64,000 nt of DNA from Hungatella sp. GTDB lineage: Bacteria; Bacillota; Clostridia; Lachnospirales; Lachnospiraceae. Position 1 is the stretch's first letter, and every line of letters starts with the position of its first letter. The position numbers and the translations under genes are program-made. The notes under the pieces were generated by a model, which was given only the letters and a program-made list of their open reading frames with translations, ran no database searches and was not told where the DNA came from. The DNA is taken from positions 62,001 through 126,000 of the forward strand of contig WASS01000005.1 of NCBI GenBank assembly GCA_009712635.1, in the 5' to 3' direction. Positions 25,915-34,083 of the stretch are shown here, piece by piece.

Positions 25915-28028
25915 AAAAGCAAAACGGATGTTTAAAAATAACATTGGAAAGCGATCTTTGCACGGCTACAGGAGATGGAATAGAGGGGCTTTTAGATGTA
26001 GAAGTTGCTCATGAACATGGTCTTCCTATAATTCCTGCAAAAAGGTTAAAAGGCTGTCTTTTGAATGCCGGAATGGAATTAAGAGATAACGGTTTAATAG
26101 AACCAGGCATACTGGATATTCTTTTTGGAACTTCTGGGAATGAAAGAAGCGGAGTGCTTCATATAGAAAGTGCAACTCTCTATAAGATTCCCGGCAGCAA
26201 TTTTAACAGTGGTGAGGATTGGCTGGTTACTGATTACGATAATCTTCATAAAGCAATAGAAGCTAATAAAACATGGAGCCCCCAAGAGCTGTTAGCACTG
26301 TTTACCAGAAGCAGAAGTACGACTGCCTTGGAAAAATCGGGTACAGCAAAAGAGGGTTCTTTACGTACTGTACGAGTCGTGAAGAAAGGGATACAGTTTC
26401 GCAGCAGAATCGAGCTTGAAACAGATCAAGACGTTTCATGTCTGATGGAAGCATTTCAGTGGTGCGTACAAGGATTCCGCCATCTTGGATTAGGTATAAC
26501 CAGAGGACTTGGTGAAGTAACATGTGAACTGATTATGGAGGCAGAAGAAGATACTACAATCACAGACATGACAAACAGAATAGAGCATCACTTCCAGGGG
26601 GAGCAAGAGGTTTGCCTGTCTTACCAGATCAGATTAAACGAACCGGTATTGCTGGCAGGGAGGAAAGGGCTTTATGAGGATTGCCAGGACTGGATTACCG
26701 GCAGTGCTCTTAGAGGAGCGTTTGCTTCTATGATGGTGGAAGAGCAGAAACTTGGATGTGAAGCTCATAAAAATGAGGATTTTAAGCGAATTTTTCTAAG
26801 AGATGGGGTACGGTTTGGATATGGTTTTCTAACTGTAGCCGATACTACTTTTTATCCCTGCCCAGCTTCCATTGCGAAAGAAAAGAATAATGATCAGGAA
26901 AAGCAGGAAATGTGTTTTGATCGTTTTTTTGAAGAAAATCAGGAAATAAGGAGAAAAGAGATACACTCTCTTGCTTCAATTCAAAAAGGAGAAATTAGCC
27001 TATATTCTCCTTATAAAGAGATGCGTCTTCATCATTCAAGACCAAAAGACAGGGGGATAGGCCATGCTTTGGGAGACACCAATGGTCTTGTTGGAGATAC
27101 AGGACAATTTTTTCAATACGTTTCGTTAAAGAAAGGGCAGAATTTTCAAGGTGCCATAACAGGAAAATATAAGGATATTAGTCAGTTACTTACCTATGCT
27201 CATAAAAGAAACAACAGTTTCCGCCTGGGTCGCTCCAGGACTGCAGAATATGGAGGTGTAGAGTTTACCGTTCTGGATATCACAAGTACCAGAGAAACAA
27301 GGGACAAAGAACCTTTAAGCAGGGAATGGGTTCTTGAGCTCTTAACACCTATGGTGCTTTATAATTGGGAAACAGTCAGAATTGAAGCAAATGTGGATTT
27401 ATTTTGTAAACTGTTAATGGAAAAAGAGAATCTGGAATTAAAGATTGAAAAAAGATTTCTAAAATTCACTCATGTCGGAGGATATAATAGCAGTTTTCGC
27501 CTTCCTGAAAGTCAAAAGCCAGCCCTTGCACCTGGAACGGTGTTAATGGTTTCTGCAGATAAGGAAGTATCCAGAGAGATATTCGAAAAAAATCAATTTG
27601 GTGAGATGACTGGAATTGGTTTCGGTTTAGTTAAGGCAGTGCCGTTGGCAGAGTGGAGCAGTAAGAGGCAGATTGTCATGACAGCAGAGAAAAAGCAAGA
27701 GCGTTTCATGCCAGAGGTTTTGACAACTGCTTTAAATGAACAGAGATTCATTAGGAATACTCGAATGAAAGCATTGCAGACAGCTGCTAAGGGAGAGATC
27801 AATGCTACAGCAGTGGAACAGCTTATTTCTCTATTTTCCGAGATCAGCCAAAATGAAAACTCAGATGTTTATAAGAAAATGGAAGAAAAAATTTTAAACA
27901 TAACTGATAAAGAAAAGCAAAATAGAATTCTTCAATGGATAAAGCCCTGCGAAAATCAGAGCAGTGATTTTATCGAAATGTATCTGGAGAAGGAGAAATG
28001 GAGGATAAGATCTGGTGGGGAAAGATAA
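25911..28028 (+). CDS. Cas7-Cas5-Cas11-type fusion protein (type III-Dv)
   Basis: A 705-residue protein with two RAMP units and a helical tail. Residues 1-210 form a Csm3-like Cas7 unit (GLLDVEV with candidate catalytic D29, LPIIPAKRLKG, then GLGITRGLGEV). Residues about 235-465 form a Csx10-like Cas5 unit (WITGSALRGAF, FFQYVSLKKG, FRLGRSRTAEYGG). The remaining residues include further RAMP-like elements (TGIGFGLVKAV) and a charged helical end of about 120 residues that could be the Cas11 part. This order matches the fusion described for type III-Dv complexes. It overlaps cas10 by 4 bp and the next gene by 14 bp. Confidence 0.78.
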   Translation: MKKQNGCLKITLESDLCTATGDGIEGLLDVEVAHEHGLPIIPAKRLKGCLLNAGMELRDNGLIEPGILDILFGTSGNERSGVLHIESATLYKIPGSNFNSGEDWLVTDYDNLHKAIEANKTWSPQELLALFTRSRSTTALEKSGTAKEGSLRTVRVVKKGIQFRSRIELETDQDVSCLMEAFQWCVQGFRHLGLGITRGLGEVTCELIMEAEEDTTITDMTNRIEHHFQGEQEVCLSYQIRLNEPVLLAGRKGLYEDCQDWITGSALRGAFASMMVEEQKLGCEAHKNEDFKRIFLRDGVRFGYGFLTVADTTFYPCPASIAKEKNNDQEKQEMCFDRFFEENQEIRRKEIHSLASIQKGEISLYSPYKEMRLHHSRPKDRGIGHALGDTNGLVGDTGQFFQYVSLKKGQNFQGAITGKYKDISQLLTYAHKRNNSFRLGRSRTAEYGGVEFTVLDITSTRETRDKEPLSREWVLELLTPMVLYNWETVRIEANVDLFCKLLMEKENLELKIEKRFLKFTHVGGYNSSFRLPESQKPALAPGTVLMVSADKEVSREIFEKNQFGEMTGIGFGLVKAVPLAEWSSKRQIVMTAEKKQERFMPEVLTTALNEQRFIRNTRMKALQTAAKGEINATAVEQLISLFSEISQNENSDVYKKMEEKILNITDKEKQNRILQWIKPCENQSSDFIEMYLEKEKWRIRSGGER

Positions 28029-29499
28029 CAGCGAGCAGAACCGGATTTGCGGACGTCTTTGTATTATGATTTCAGGGGTCCTGAAAGCACCGCTTTTAAT
28101 CGGTTCAGGAGATAATGATAAAACAGACAATGACGTAGTTCTGAATGGAGCCGGAGCTGCATTTCTCCCGGGAAGCTCTGTAGCAGGAATGCTGAGACAC
28201 TATTTAAAGCGGGCATTGGAAGAAACTGATGATGCAGAATATTGGGTGAATTCAATGTTTGGAGCAGAACTAGAAAACAACGGCAATTTAGCTGATTCTG
28301 TATTATCCAATCGTCAGAGCCGGATCTTTGTTTACGATACAGATATTTTTAATCCCAAGCTCATTAAGAGAGATGGAGTGCGGCTGGGACAGAATAAAAC
28401 GGCAGAATATTCGGCTAAATATGATTATCAGGTAATTGAGAGAGGCGCTTCTTTTCAATTAAGACTTGAGATCATACAAAGAGAAAGTGATATGTCACAG
28501 AAGAAAGAAGTTCCTTTATTGGAGCAGATCCAGATTGCACAAAACAGAGATCTTAATATTATAAAATACTGTATTGCCGGTATTTCATCAGGAGAAGTCC
28601 GTGCAGGAGCCAAAAGCAGAAGGGGACTCGGTAAACTGGAAGTCAAGGAAGTTAAAACAACGGCTTTCTATATGATATTAAAAGAACAATATATGGAATG
28701 GCTTTCCTGGGGCTGGCAGAAAGAAAATGCATTTACAAGAAAAAACAGCCAGGTACTGTCTAATTCCTCGCAGATAATGGCATTCTGTACTGTTCATAAG
28801 AAGCAGGAGCATTGTCTTATTGTTCCACTTAAAATACCGGGAACTCTTTTAATTCGCCAGTATAGCAGTGCGGATTTTCAAAAAGATACTTCTGCCGACA
28901 GTCAGATGATCCAATATGGAATTGGTGAAGAATCAAAAGCAGTTATTCCAGGGAGCAGTTGGGCAGGAGCATTCAGAAACCGTATTGCACAGCTGGTTAT
29001 GAGGCTGGGAGAATTATCCGACTGGGATAGGACACAGGAATATCTATCCCCCTTTTTTGGCACTTGGAAGGCTTCCGATGAAGACAGAACGATAATCCCA
29101 TCCAGTCTTGTTTTTGAAGAATCTTTGGTTACTGGGGGACACGTACTTCCTATAACAAGAAATTCGATTGACCGCTTTACCGGTGGTACTGTTACCGGAG
29201 CCTTGTTTACGGAAAGAGTCTGGGTAGGAGGAACTACAGAATTGATTATACGTTTTCCGGTAACAAAAGAGAAGGAAGAGATTAGCGTTATGCTTGGGCT
29301 TTTGATATGGGCAATTAAGGATTTGCAGGAAGGGTTGCTTTGCATAGGCGGAGAAGGAGGCGTAGGGAGAGGTATATTTGAAGCATTAGGGGACGTGACT
29401 TTGGATAATGAATTACTTCAGGATAATGAATACTGCCAAGCTGCATATACATGGTGCAAAAAAATAAATGGGAAAGGAGCCGCATATGTCAGAAACTGA
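28015..29499 (+). CDS. Cas7-2x: double Cas7 (RAMP) fusion
   Basis: A 494-residue protein of two Cas7-like halves. The first shows LIGSGDNDKTDNDVV (candidate cleavage aspartate D40, or D33-D38) before AFLPGSSVAGMLRHYL, with a closing AGAKSRRGLGKLEV. The second shows VIPGSSWAGAFRN (near 310-322), aspartates D291/D295 upstream of it, and ends with GGEGGVGRGIFEAL. Such Cas7 aspartates cut target RNA in type III complexes. Translation starts at GTG 28015, 10 bp after GAGG and inside the preceding gene; an ATG at 28066 would remove the first strand. It matches the Cas7-2x subunit of III-Dv. Confidence 0.8.
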   Translation: MGKDNSEQNRICGRLCIMISGVLKAPLLIGSGDNDKTDNDVVLNGAGAAFLPGSSVAGMLRHYLKRALEETDDAEYWVNSMFGAELENNGNLADSVLSNRQSRIFVYDTDIFNPKLIKRDGVRLGQNKTAEYSAKYDYQVIERGASFQLRLEIIQRESDMSQKKEVPLLEQIQIAQNRDLNIIKYCIAGISSGEVRAGAKSRRGLGKLEVKEVKTTAFYMILKEQYMEWLSWGWQKENAFTRKNSQVLSNSSQIMAFCTVHKKQEHCLIVPLKIPGTLLIRQYSSADFQKDTSADSQMIQYGIGEESKAVIPGSSWAGAFRNRIAQLVMRLGELSDWDRTQEYLSPFFGTWKASDEDRTIIPSSLVFEESLVTGGHVLPITRNSIDRFTGGTVTGALFTERVWVGGTTELIIRFPVTKEKEEISVMLGLLIWAIKDLQEGLLCIGGEGGVGRGIFEALGDVTLDNELLQDNEYCQAAYTWCKKINGKGAAYVRN

Positions 29500-30055
29500 A
29501 AAAACGGTATTTTCCGTAGAGGAAGTAAAAGAAGCGGAGCTCTTTTCCTGGATTGGACAGCAACTTCCGGGAGAGTCCTATGTTTATGCTATACTTGATA
29601 ATACAATTGCACTTGGAGTTTTTAAATCAGAAATTGTAACTGCCGGATTTGCCGGACAAAAATGTATTAAGTCACTTCCTGTTGAACTTATAAGGGAAGT
29701 GCGTGTATTTCAAGACTATGGCGAAATTAAAGCAGTGAGAAAAAATGACAGCTTTATGGTCCGCTTAATTGTTGATAAGGAGGAAGATACGGAATGGATC
29801 ACTACTCTGGAAACGCAGAAGATCTGGGGTAAGGTGAAAAATATATTTAAAGACCCGGAATGGTGCCTTTTAGAATCGGATCGGGGAAGCAGAATTCTTC
29901 TTCCTCAGAGTGCAAAATTAAACGAAGAAAAGGGATTGGTGGTAAAAAAATACTACCAGCTATTTCCCAAAGAAAACAGGGAGCTGTTCAAGCTTATGGA
30001 TGAACGGTTGTGTGGATTTACAGATTGGAATTCAAAAATAAAAGTGCTGGAGTAG
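29486..30055 (+). CDS. csx19: Csx19 (TIGR03984-like) CRISPR protein
   Basis: A 189-residue small protein in the position and size of Csx19, the subunit diagnostic of type III-D. Its first half has the strand-rich pattern SYVYAILDNTIALGVF, then a VRVFQDYGEIKAVR segment like the Csx19 'LRLF...GE...R' pattern. I base the call on this weak similarity plus context between two RAMP genes. The ATG at 29486 follows AAAGGAG at 6 bp spacing and overlaps the Cas7-2x gene end by 14 bp; an ATG at 29468 lacks a good ribosome binding site. Confidence 0.65.
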   Translation: MSETEKTVFSVEEVKEAELFSWIGQQLPGESYVYAILDNTIALGVFKSEIVTAGFAGQKCIKSLPVELIREVRVFQDYGEIKAVRKNDSFMVRLIVDKEEDTEWITTLETQKIWGKVKNIFKDPEWCLLESDRGSRILLPQSAKLNEEKGLVVKKYYQLFPKENRELFKLMDERLCGFTDWNSKIKVLE

Positions 30056-30070
30056 GGGGAAGATAAAACT

Positions 30071-32068
30071 ATGAGTAATTGGGAAGAGACGCAGAAGCGG
30101 TTTATCAATCCATATAATTTTATTCCTTTGGAAGGAAAGGTGACAAGAGATACTTTTGAGTGTCGGGATTTTGTCCCCCTTACCGGATATTTTGATTGCA
30201 GTTTAGAGCTTTTGACACCTATGATTATACCAAACACTTCTAATTCCAAAGCGTTGCATACCAAAAAGGAACTGGAGGGTGAAAAATATACTCAGACTTC
30301 CAGTTTTAACTTCTTTTCCTATGAAGATTTATCTACATATAAGGGAGATATTGCCAAAGCGTTTGAACCTGTGATTCCGGGGTCAGAAATTCGGGGAGCG
30401 GTAAGGAGCGTCTATGAGGCTGCATTTAACGGCTGTATGTCTGCAGTTTCGGAAAAACGTAGGATGGGAAGAAGATCTTCGAAACCGAAAAAACCAGGGA
30501 TTTTAGAATATAAGGATAACAGGTGGGTTTTGTATCCATGCGAAAGATGGATGCTTTACGTTGATGGCATTAATATAAAACCCCGTAATGGCAATGAAGC
30601 TAGGTTTGGGATCAAAATTGAAAAAAAGGTATATGATTCCTGGATAGAAGGGAAGAGAATTTTTGTAAGAAGAGATAGTTATATCAAAACCAAATCACAT
30701 AAAAAAAATGAGGTTCCTTTGGTTGATGGCTGGCGCTTGCCTGGCGACGGAGAAGAATGCCCCAATAATTGGAAAGAAGGGTTTCTTCATAAAGGTGAGC
30801 CATTTATTAATAAACATTATGAATCGATTTTTGTTAGAATACAAGGGGAAAAAAAAATTCCGGTTTCTTCAGCAGATATAGAGGCACTTAAATGGGCAAT
30901 TGAAGAATATAGGGATTCTAAAAAGAATCTCAATAAAAAAGATAAACATAGTGGATATAGTCATTATAAGATTGATAATCAGATGAAAATTCTAGTATAT
31001 TATCAGGAAGAGATCAATTCGCCGTTATATCTGTCACCTGCCTGTATAGGGAAAGAGATATCTGGATTAACTGTAGGGGAATTATTAAAAGAAAGTGGAG
31101 AGTATCAGCCATGTGAGGATATTCACAGAATTTGTCCTTCTTGCAGTTTATTCGGAATGGTGTCAGGAAAACCTGGTACAAAGGGTGCCTTGGCTTCAAA
31201 AGTTCGTTTTACTGATGCGTTGGTCAATGAAAAGAGAGAAAAAGGCAAAGAACAGGATTATTATCTGTCTACGGTTGTACTTCCTGAATTAGGAGAGCCA
31301 AAACCTGGGGCAGCAGAATTCTATACAAAGATACCGCCTAAAATAACTGGGTGGAAATTTTCTAAGGGATATTGGACCTATGATTATTACTGCAATAAGG
31401 ACACCAGAAGTAAATGGAAACCAATTAGAGTAAATTATTTTCCTGAATTAAGGGGAAGAAAATATTATTGGCACCATGAAGGGTGGAATGAGGTAGTAAA
31501 TGATAGAAAAGAAATGAATGAAATGAGGCAGAGAGTTCGTCCGCTTAAGGCAGGGAGTGAAAATTTATTTTATTTCAGAATCTATTTTGAAAATATCTCT
31601 GAACAGGAACTGTCCCAGTTAAAATGGGCTCTAGATTTCGACTGGGAGTCATGTGCTCATAAAATAGGCAGAGGAAAGCCTTTGGGATTTGGGAGTACAA
31701 GAATACATATAAATAATATTTATTGCAGGGAGATTAAAGAAGGGACAGGTTTGTGGAAGTTAGAAAAAAGAGAACCTGCCTTACTGGGGAAAGAGGTCAA
31801 AATATCAAAAAAAGTAGAGGAAACTCTGCTTGCAATGGCTGATTGGAATAATCATCCCAGTTCAGAATTGGTCAGATATCCACTTGCAGATAATAATGGT
31901 AATAATAAAAATTCTAACAGCTCTCATCAGTGGTTTAATGGAAATAAAAATAAAAGTCCTGAGTCATCAAATATGGAGCCGGTTTTTTCTAAAGTACTTC
32001 CAGATGCATTAGAAGAAGTAGGGGACGACAAAACACCATGGTTGTTCGAGTTGAAAAAGAAGATTTAA
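30071..32068 (+). CDS. Cas7 with insertion (TIGR03986-like RAMP), type III-Dv
   Basis: A 665-residue RAMP protein opening with the FINPYNFIPL segment typical of TIGR03986. The RAMP signature VIPGSEIRGAVRSVYEAAF is at 101-119. A long insertion (about 125-340) follows. Next is a cysteine cluster (CEDIHRICPSCSLFG near 348-362) that may bind zinc, and then the second RAMP part with KIGRGKPLGFGSTRI. The tail is Asn/Ser/Lys-rich (about 610-650). No aspartate equivalent to the Csm3 cleavage residue is evident. It corresponds to the Cas7-insertion subunit of III-Dv and closes the operon. AGTAGGGGGAAG precedes the ATG. Confidence 0.8.
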   Translation: MSNWEETQKRFINPYNFIPLEGKVTRDTFECRDFVPLTGYFDCSLELLTPMIIPNTSNSKALHTKKELEGEKYTQTSSFNFFSYEDLSTYKGDIAKAFEPVIPGSEIRGAVRSVYEAAFNGCMSAVSEKRRMGRRSSKPKKPGILEYKDNRWVLYPCERWMLYVDGINIKPRNGNEARFGIKIEKKVYDSWIEGKRIFVRRDSYIKTKSHKKNEVPLVDGWRLPGDGEECPNNWKEGFLHKGEPFINKHYESIFVRIQGEKKIPVSSADIEALKWAIEEYRDSKKNLNKKDKHSGYSHYKIDNQMKILVYYQEEINSPLYLSPACIGKEISGLTVGELLKESGEYQPCEDIHRICPSCSLFGMVSGKPGTKGALASKVRFTDALVNEKREKGKEQDYYLSTVVLPELGEPKPGAAEFYTKIPPKITGWKFSKGYWTYDYYCNKDTRSKWKPIRVNYFPELRGRKYYWHHEGWNEVVNDRKEMNEMRQRVRPLKAGSENLFYFRIYFENISEQELSQLKWALDFDWESCAHKIGRGKPLGFGSTRIHINNIYCREIKEGTGLWKLEKREPALLGKEVKISKKVEETLLAMADWNNHPSSELVRYPLADNNGNNKNSNSSHQWFNGNKNKSPESSNMEPVFSKVLPDALEEVGDDKTPWLFELKKKI

Positions 32069-32095
32069 GATAATGCAAAAGGATAATGCAATCAT

Positions 32096-32142
32096 GTGCG
32101 AATCTCAAGTGAACATGAAATCCCAGGGAGATTCGCACTTTT
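32096..32142 (+). promoter_or_regulatory. Leader hairpin of CRISPR array 2
   Basis: A 10-bp perfect stem (32096-32105 with 32129-32138) encloses a loop with AACATGAAAT and is followed by TTTT. It is a near copy of the hairpin before array 1. It may also end the cas operon transcript, 28 bp after the last cas stop. Confidence 0.65.
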
Positions 32143-32187
32143 ATATATAGGAAAAATGGAAAGTTGAGATGAAAAATTGAATTATGG

Positions 32188-32216
32188 TTGTATGTAAAAA
32201 AAATATATTGTACAAT
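32188..32216 (+). promoter_or_regulatory. Promoter of CRISPR array 2
   Basis: TTGTAT (32188-32193) and TACAAT (32211-32216) are 17 bp apart. The -10 box ends 50 bp before the first repeat, the same distance as in array 1. Confidence 0.6.
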
Positions 32217-32265
32217 ATTTATAAATATTTGTTTTTGGTTTATTGAGTTATTGGATGATTTTGCT

Positions 32266-32757
32266 GTCGAAGCTCGTATAGCTTCGTGGATTGAAATTAT
32301 CCGTCCTTGTATCCCTTTGCCCTCGCAGAAAGTCGAAGCTCGTATAGCTTCGTGGATTGAAATCAGTATCATCACTGAAAAGTCATATGTATTTGTAGTC
32401 GAAGCTCGTATAGCTTCGTGGGTTGAAATTAATTGCCATGATATTTTGTATCTCGAGAGTCTTGTCGAAGCTCGTATAGCTTCGTGGATTGAAATCAGCT
32501 CTCACCACCATTATACTTTATTCCCGGGTCGAAGCTCGTATAGCTTCGTGGATTGAAATTGGTACGCGTTCATGCACTGGCTTATTGCAATGTGTCGAAA
32601 CTCGTATAGCTTCGTGGATTGAAATTCCCTTACAAATCCCCTTGCCATTCACTGCCTTTGTCGAAGCTCGTATAGCTTCGTGGATTGAAATCACCTGGTC
32701 CATTCCACCAGTATTCCGTGTCTCCGTCGAAGCTCGCATAGCTTCGTGGATTAAATT
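32266..32757 (+). CRISPR. CRISPR array 2: eight repeats of 32 bp, seven spacers
   Basis: Repeats start at 32266, 32332, 32398, 32464, 32528, 32594, 32660 and 32726. Spacers are 34 bp except the fourth (32 bp). The consensus starts GTCGAAGCTCG, ends GTGGATTGAAAT and folds into CGAAGCT/AGCTTCG with a CGTAT loop. Repeats 3 and 6 each carry one substitution, and the last repeat is altered at its end (GGATTAAATT), marking the leader-distal side. The first repeat is preceded by ATTTTGCT, the same junction as array 1. The stem differs from array 1 by paired changes, so both could be cut by the same Cas6. Confidence 0.97.
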
Positions 32758-32988
32758 ATATCCTTATTGAGTAAACGCTAAAAAAGATAAAAATAGAAAA
32801 AAGATTGAGATTATGGTATACTACATTAAATAAAGAAGCGGGTAAGTGAATCCATTTGGTCACTAACAATTACAAAGCTGTTAAACATTTACTATGTATA
32901 CTGGCACAACAGGATTGGTGAAAGTTACAATTCACGGAAGCTTACCTTCCTTTGATCGGAATAGAGCAGGCAGAAAGTTGGAACATTT

Positions 32989-33975
32989 ATGGCAAGTATT
33001 AAAGAAATAGCGGAAATGTCCGGTGTTGCGAAAAGCACGGTATCCAGATATCTAAATAAAGGGTCAGTCAGTGAAAAAACGGCGGGGAAAATTGAAGAAG
33101 TCATAAAAAAAACAGGATATTCGCCCAATCAGTTTGCCCAAAGTCTGAAGGCAAAAAAGACCAGAATGATCGGTGTGGTGATACCGAGACTGAATTCCAA
33201 TGCCATGTCAGAAACTCTGCTTGGAATTGATGATGTTTTACAGAAATATAAGTATCAGATGATTATTTCCAATACCAATCAGGATATTTCCAGAGAAATC
33301 GAAAGCCTTTATTCTCTGGCGAAACAGAAGGTTTCCGGTATCATCCTGGCTGCGACTGTAATCACGGATATGCATAAAAAGGCGTTTGAAGAGATAAAAA
33401 TCCCCATCGTTCTCATCGGTCAGCAGGCACCCAATGTCCCCTGTGTGATCCATGATGATGTTCAGGCAGGCTATTGCCTGGGAAACTATATTTTCCAGAG
33501 AGGACATCGTTTTGTAACTTATCTTGGAGTTCCTGAGACCGATGTTTCCGTTGGAATAAAAAGAAAACAGGGGGTGATAAAAGCCTCCCGTGAATATGAT
33601 GATACAGTTCTTAACATAGAAGAAACCTCGTTTTCTTCCCAGGATGCGGTGAGTATTGCAAAAGAAGTTCTTACCAGAGAGAACAGACCGACAGCGATTA
33701 TTGCAGCAACCGATAATATAGCAGTAGGAGTTTTAAAAGCCTGTTATCTGCTGAATATAGAAGTTCCAAAGCAGCTGTCAATTGTAGGGGTGGGAGGAGA
33801 TAAGATCACTGATCTGGTATATCCTGGAATCACAACGATTAAATTATTTTTCCGGGAAGCAGGTGGAACTGCAGCGGACAGGCTCTTAAAGCTGCTGGGG
33901 CATGAGAAAACGGAAGAGGTCATTGTTTCCCCATTTGAATTAATTGAGCGTTTTAGTGTTGACAAACCAGAATAG
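32989..33975 (+). CDS. scrR: LacI-family repressor of the sucrose operon
   Basis: A 328-residue LacI-family regulator with N-terminal helix-turn-helix ASIKEIAEMSGVAKSTVSRY (residues 2-21), hinge helix near 45-60 and a sugar-binding domain. It resembles ScrR-type repressors by context: two TTGGAACCGGTTCCAA-like operators lie between it and the sucrose hydrolase gene. The start codon has only a weak upstream GGAA, which suits a low-abundance repressor. About 230 bp of non-coding AT-rich DNA separates it from CRISPR array 2. The symbol is inferred from neighbours. Confidence 0.8.
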   Translation: MASIKEIAEMSGVAKSTVSRYLNKGSVSEKTAGKIEEVIKKTGYSPNQFAQSLKAKKTRMIGVVIPRLNSNAMSETLLGIDDVLQKYKYQMIISNTNQDISREIESLYSLAKQKVSGIILAATVITDMHKKAFEEIKIPIVLIGQQAPNVPCVIHDDVQAGYCLGNYIFQRGHRFVTYLGVPETDVSVGIKRKQGVIKASREYDDTVLNIEETSFSSQDAVSIAKEVLTRENRPTAIIAATDNIAVGVLKACYLLNIEVPKQLSIVGVGGDKITDLVYPGITTIKLFFREAGGTAADRLLKLLGHEKTEEVIVSPFELIERFSVDKPE

Positions 33976-33989
33976 AAGAAGTAAAATCC

Positions 33990-34033
33990 AATTATAAGGA
34001 ACCGGTTCCAAAAAGAGACTGTTCCTTATAATT
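33990..34033 (+). promoter_or_regulatory. Hairpin spanning operator 1 and the sacA promoter
   Basis: A perfect 13-bp inverted repeat (33990-34002 with 34021-34033) surrounds operator 1. Its right arm contains a TATAAT -10 box (34027-34032). In RNA from scrR readthrough it would form a stem followed by TTTTAC, so it may also act as a weak terminator. Confidence 0.5.
33998..34009. promoter_or_regulatory. LacI-type operator O1
   Basis: The palindrome GGAACCGGTTCC, with the CG centre typical of LacI-family sites, lies just upstream of the candidate -10 box. Confidence 0.75.
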
Positions 34034-34043
34034 TTACGGCTGA

Positions 34044-34059
34044 TTGGAACCGGTTCCAA
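34044..34059. promoter_or_regulatory. LacI-type operator O2
   Basis: The 16-bp palindrome TTGGAACCGGTTCCAA lies 48 bp (centre to centre) after O1 and 25 bp before the sacA start, downstream of the promoter. Together the sites suit repression by two bound dimers. Confidence 0.75.
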
Positions 34060-34083
34060 AAGCGGAGAAAGAAGAGGTGATTT

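Noticed and set aside
32188-32770. Plus-strand reading frames with repeated VEARIASWIEI-like peptides
   Set aside because: They are translations of the CRISPR repeats of array 2; the periodicity is that of 32-bp repeats plus 34-bp spacers.
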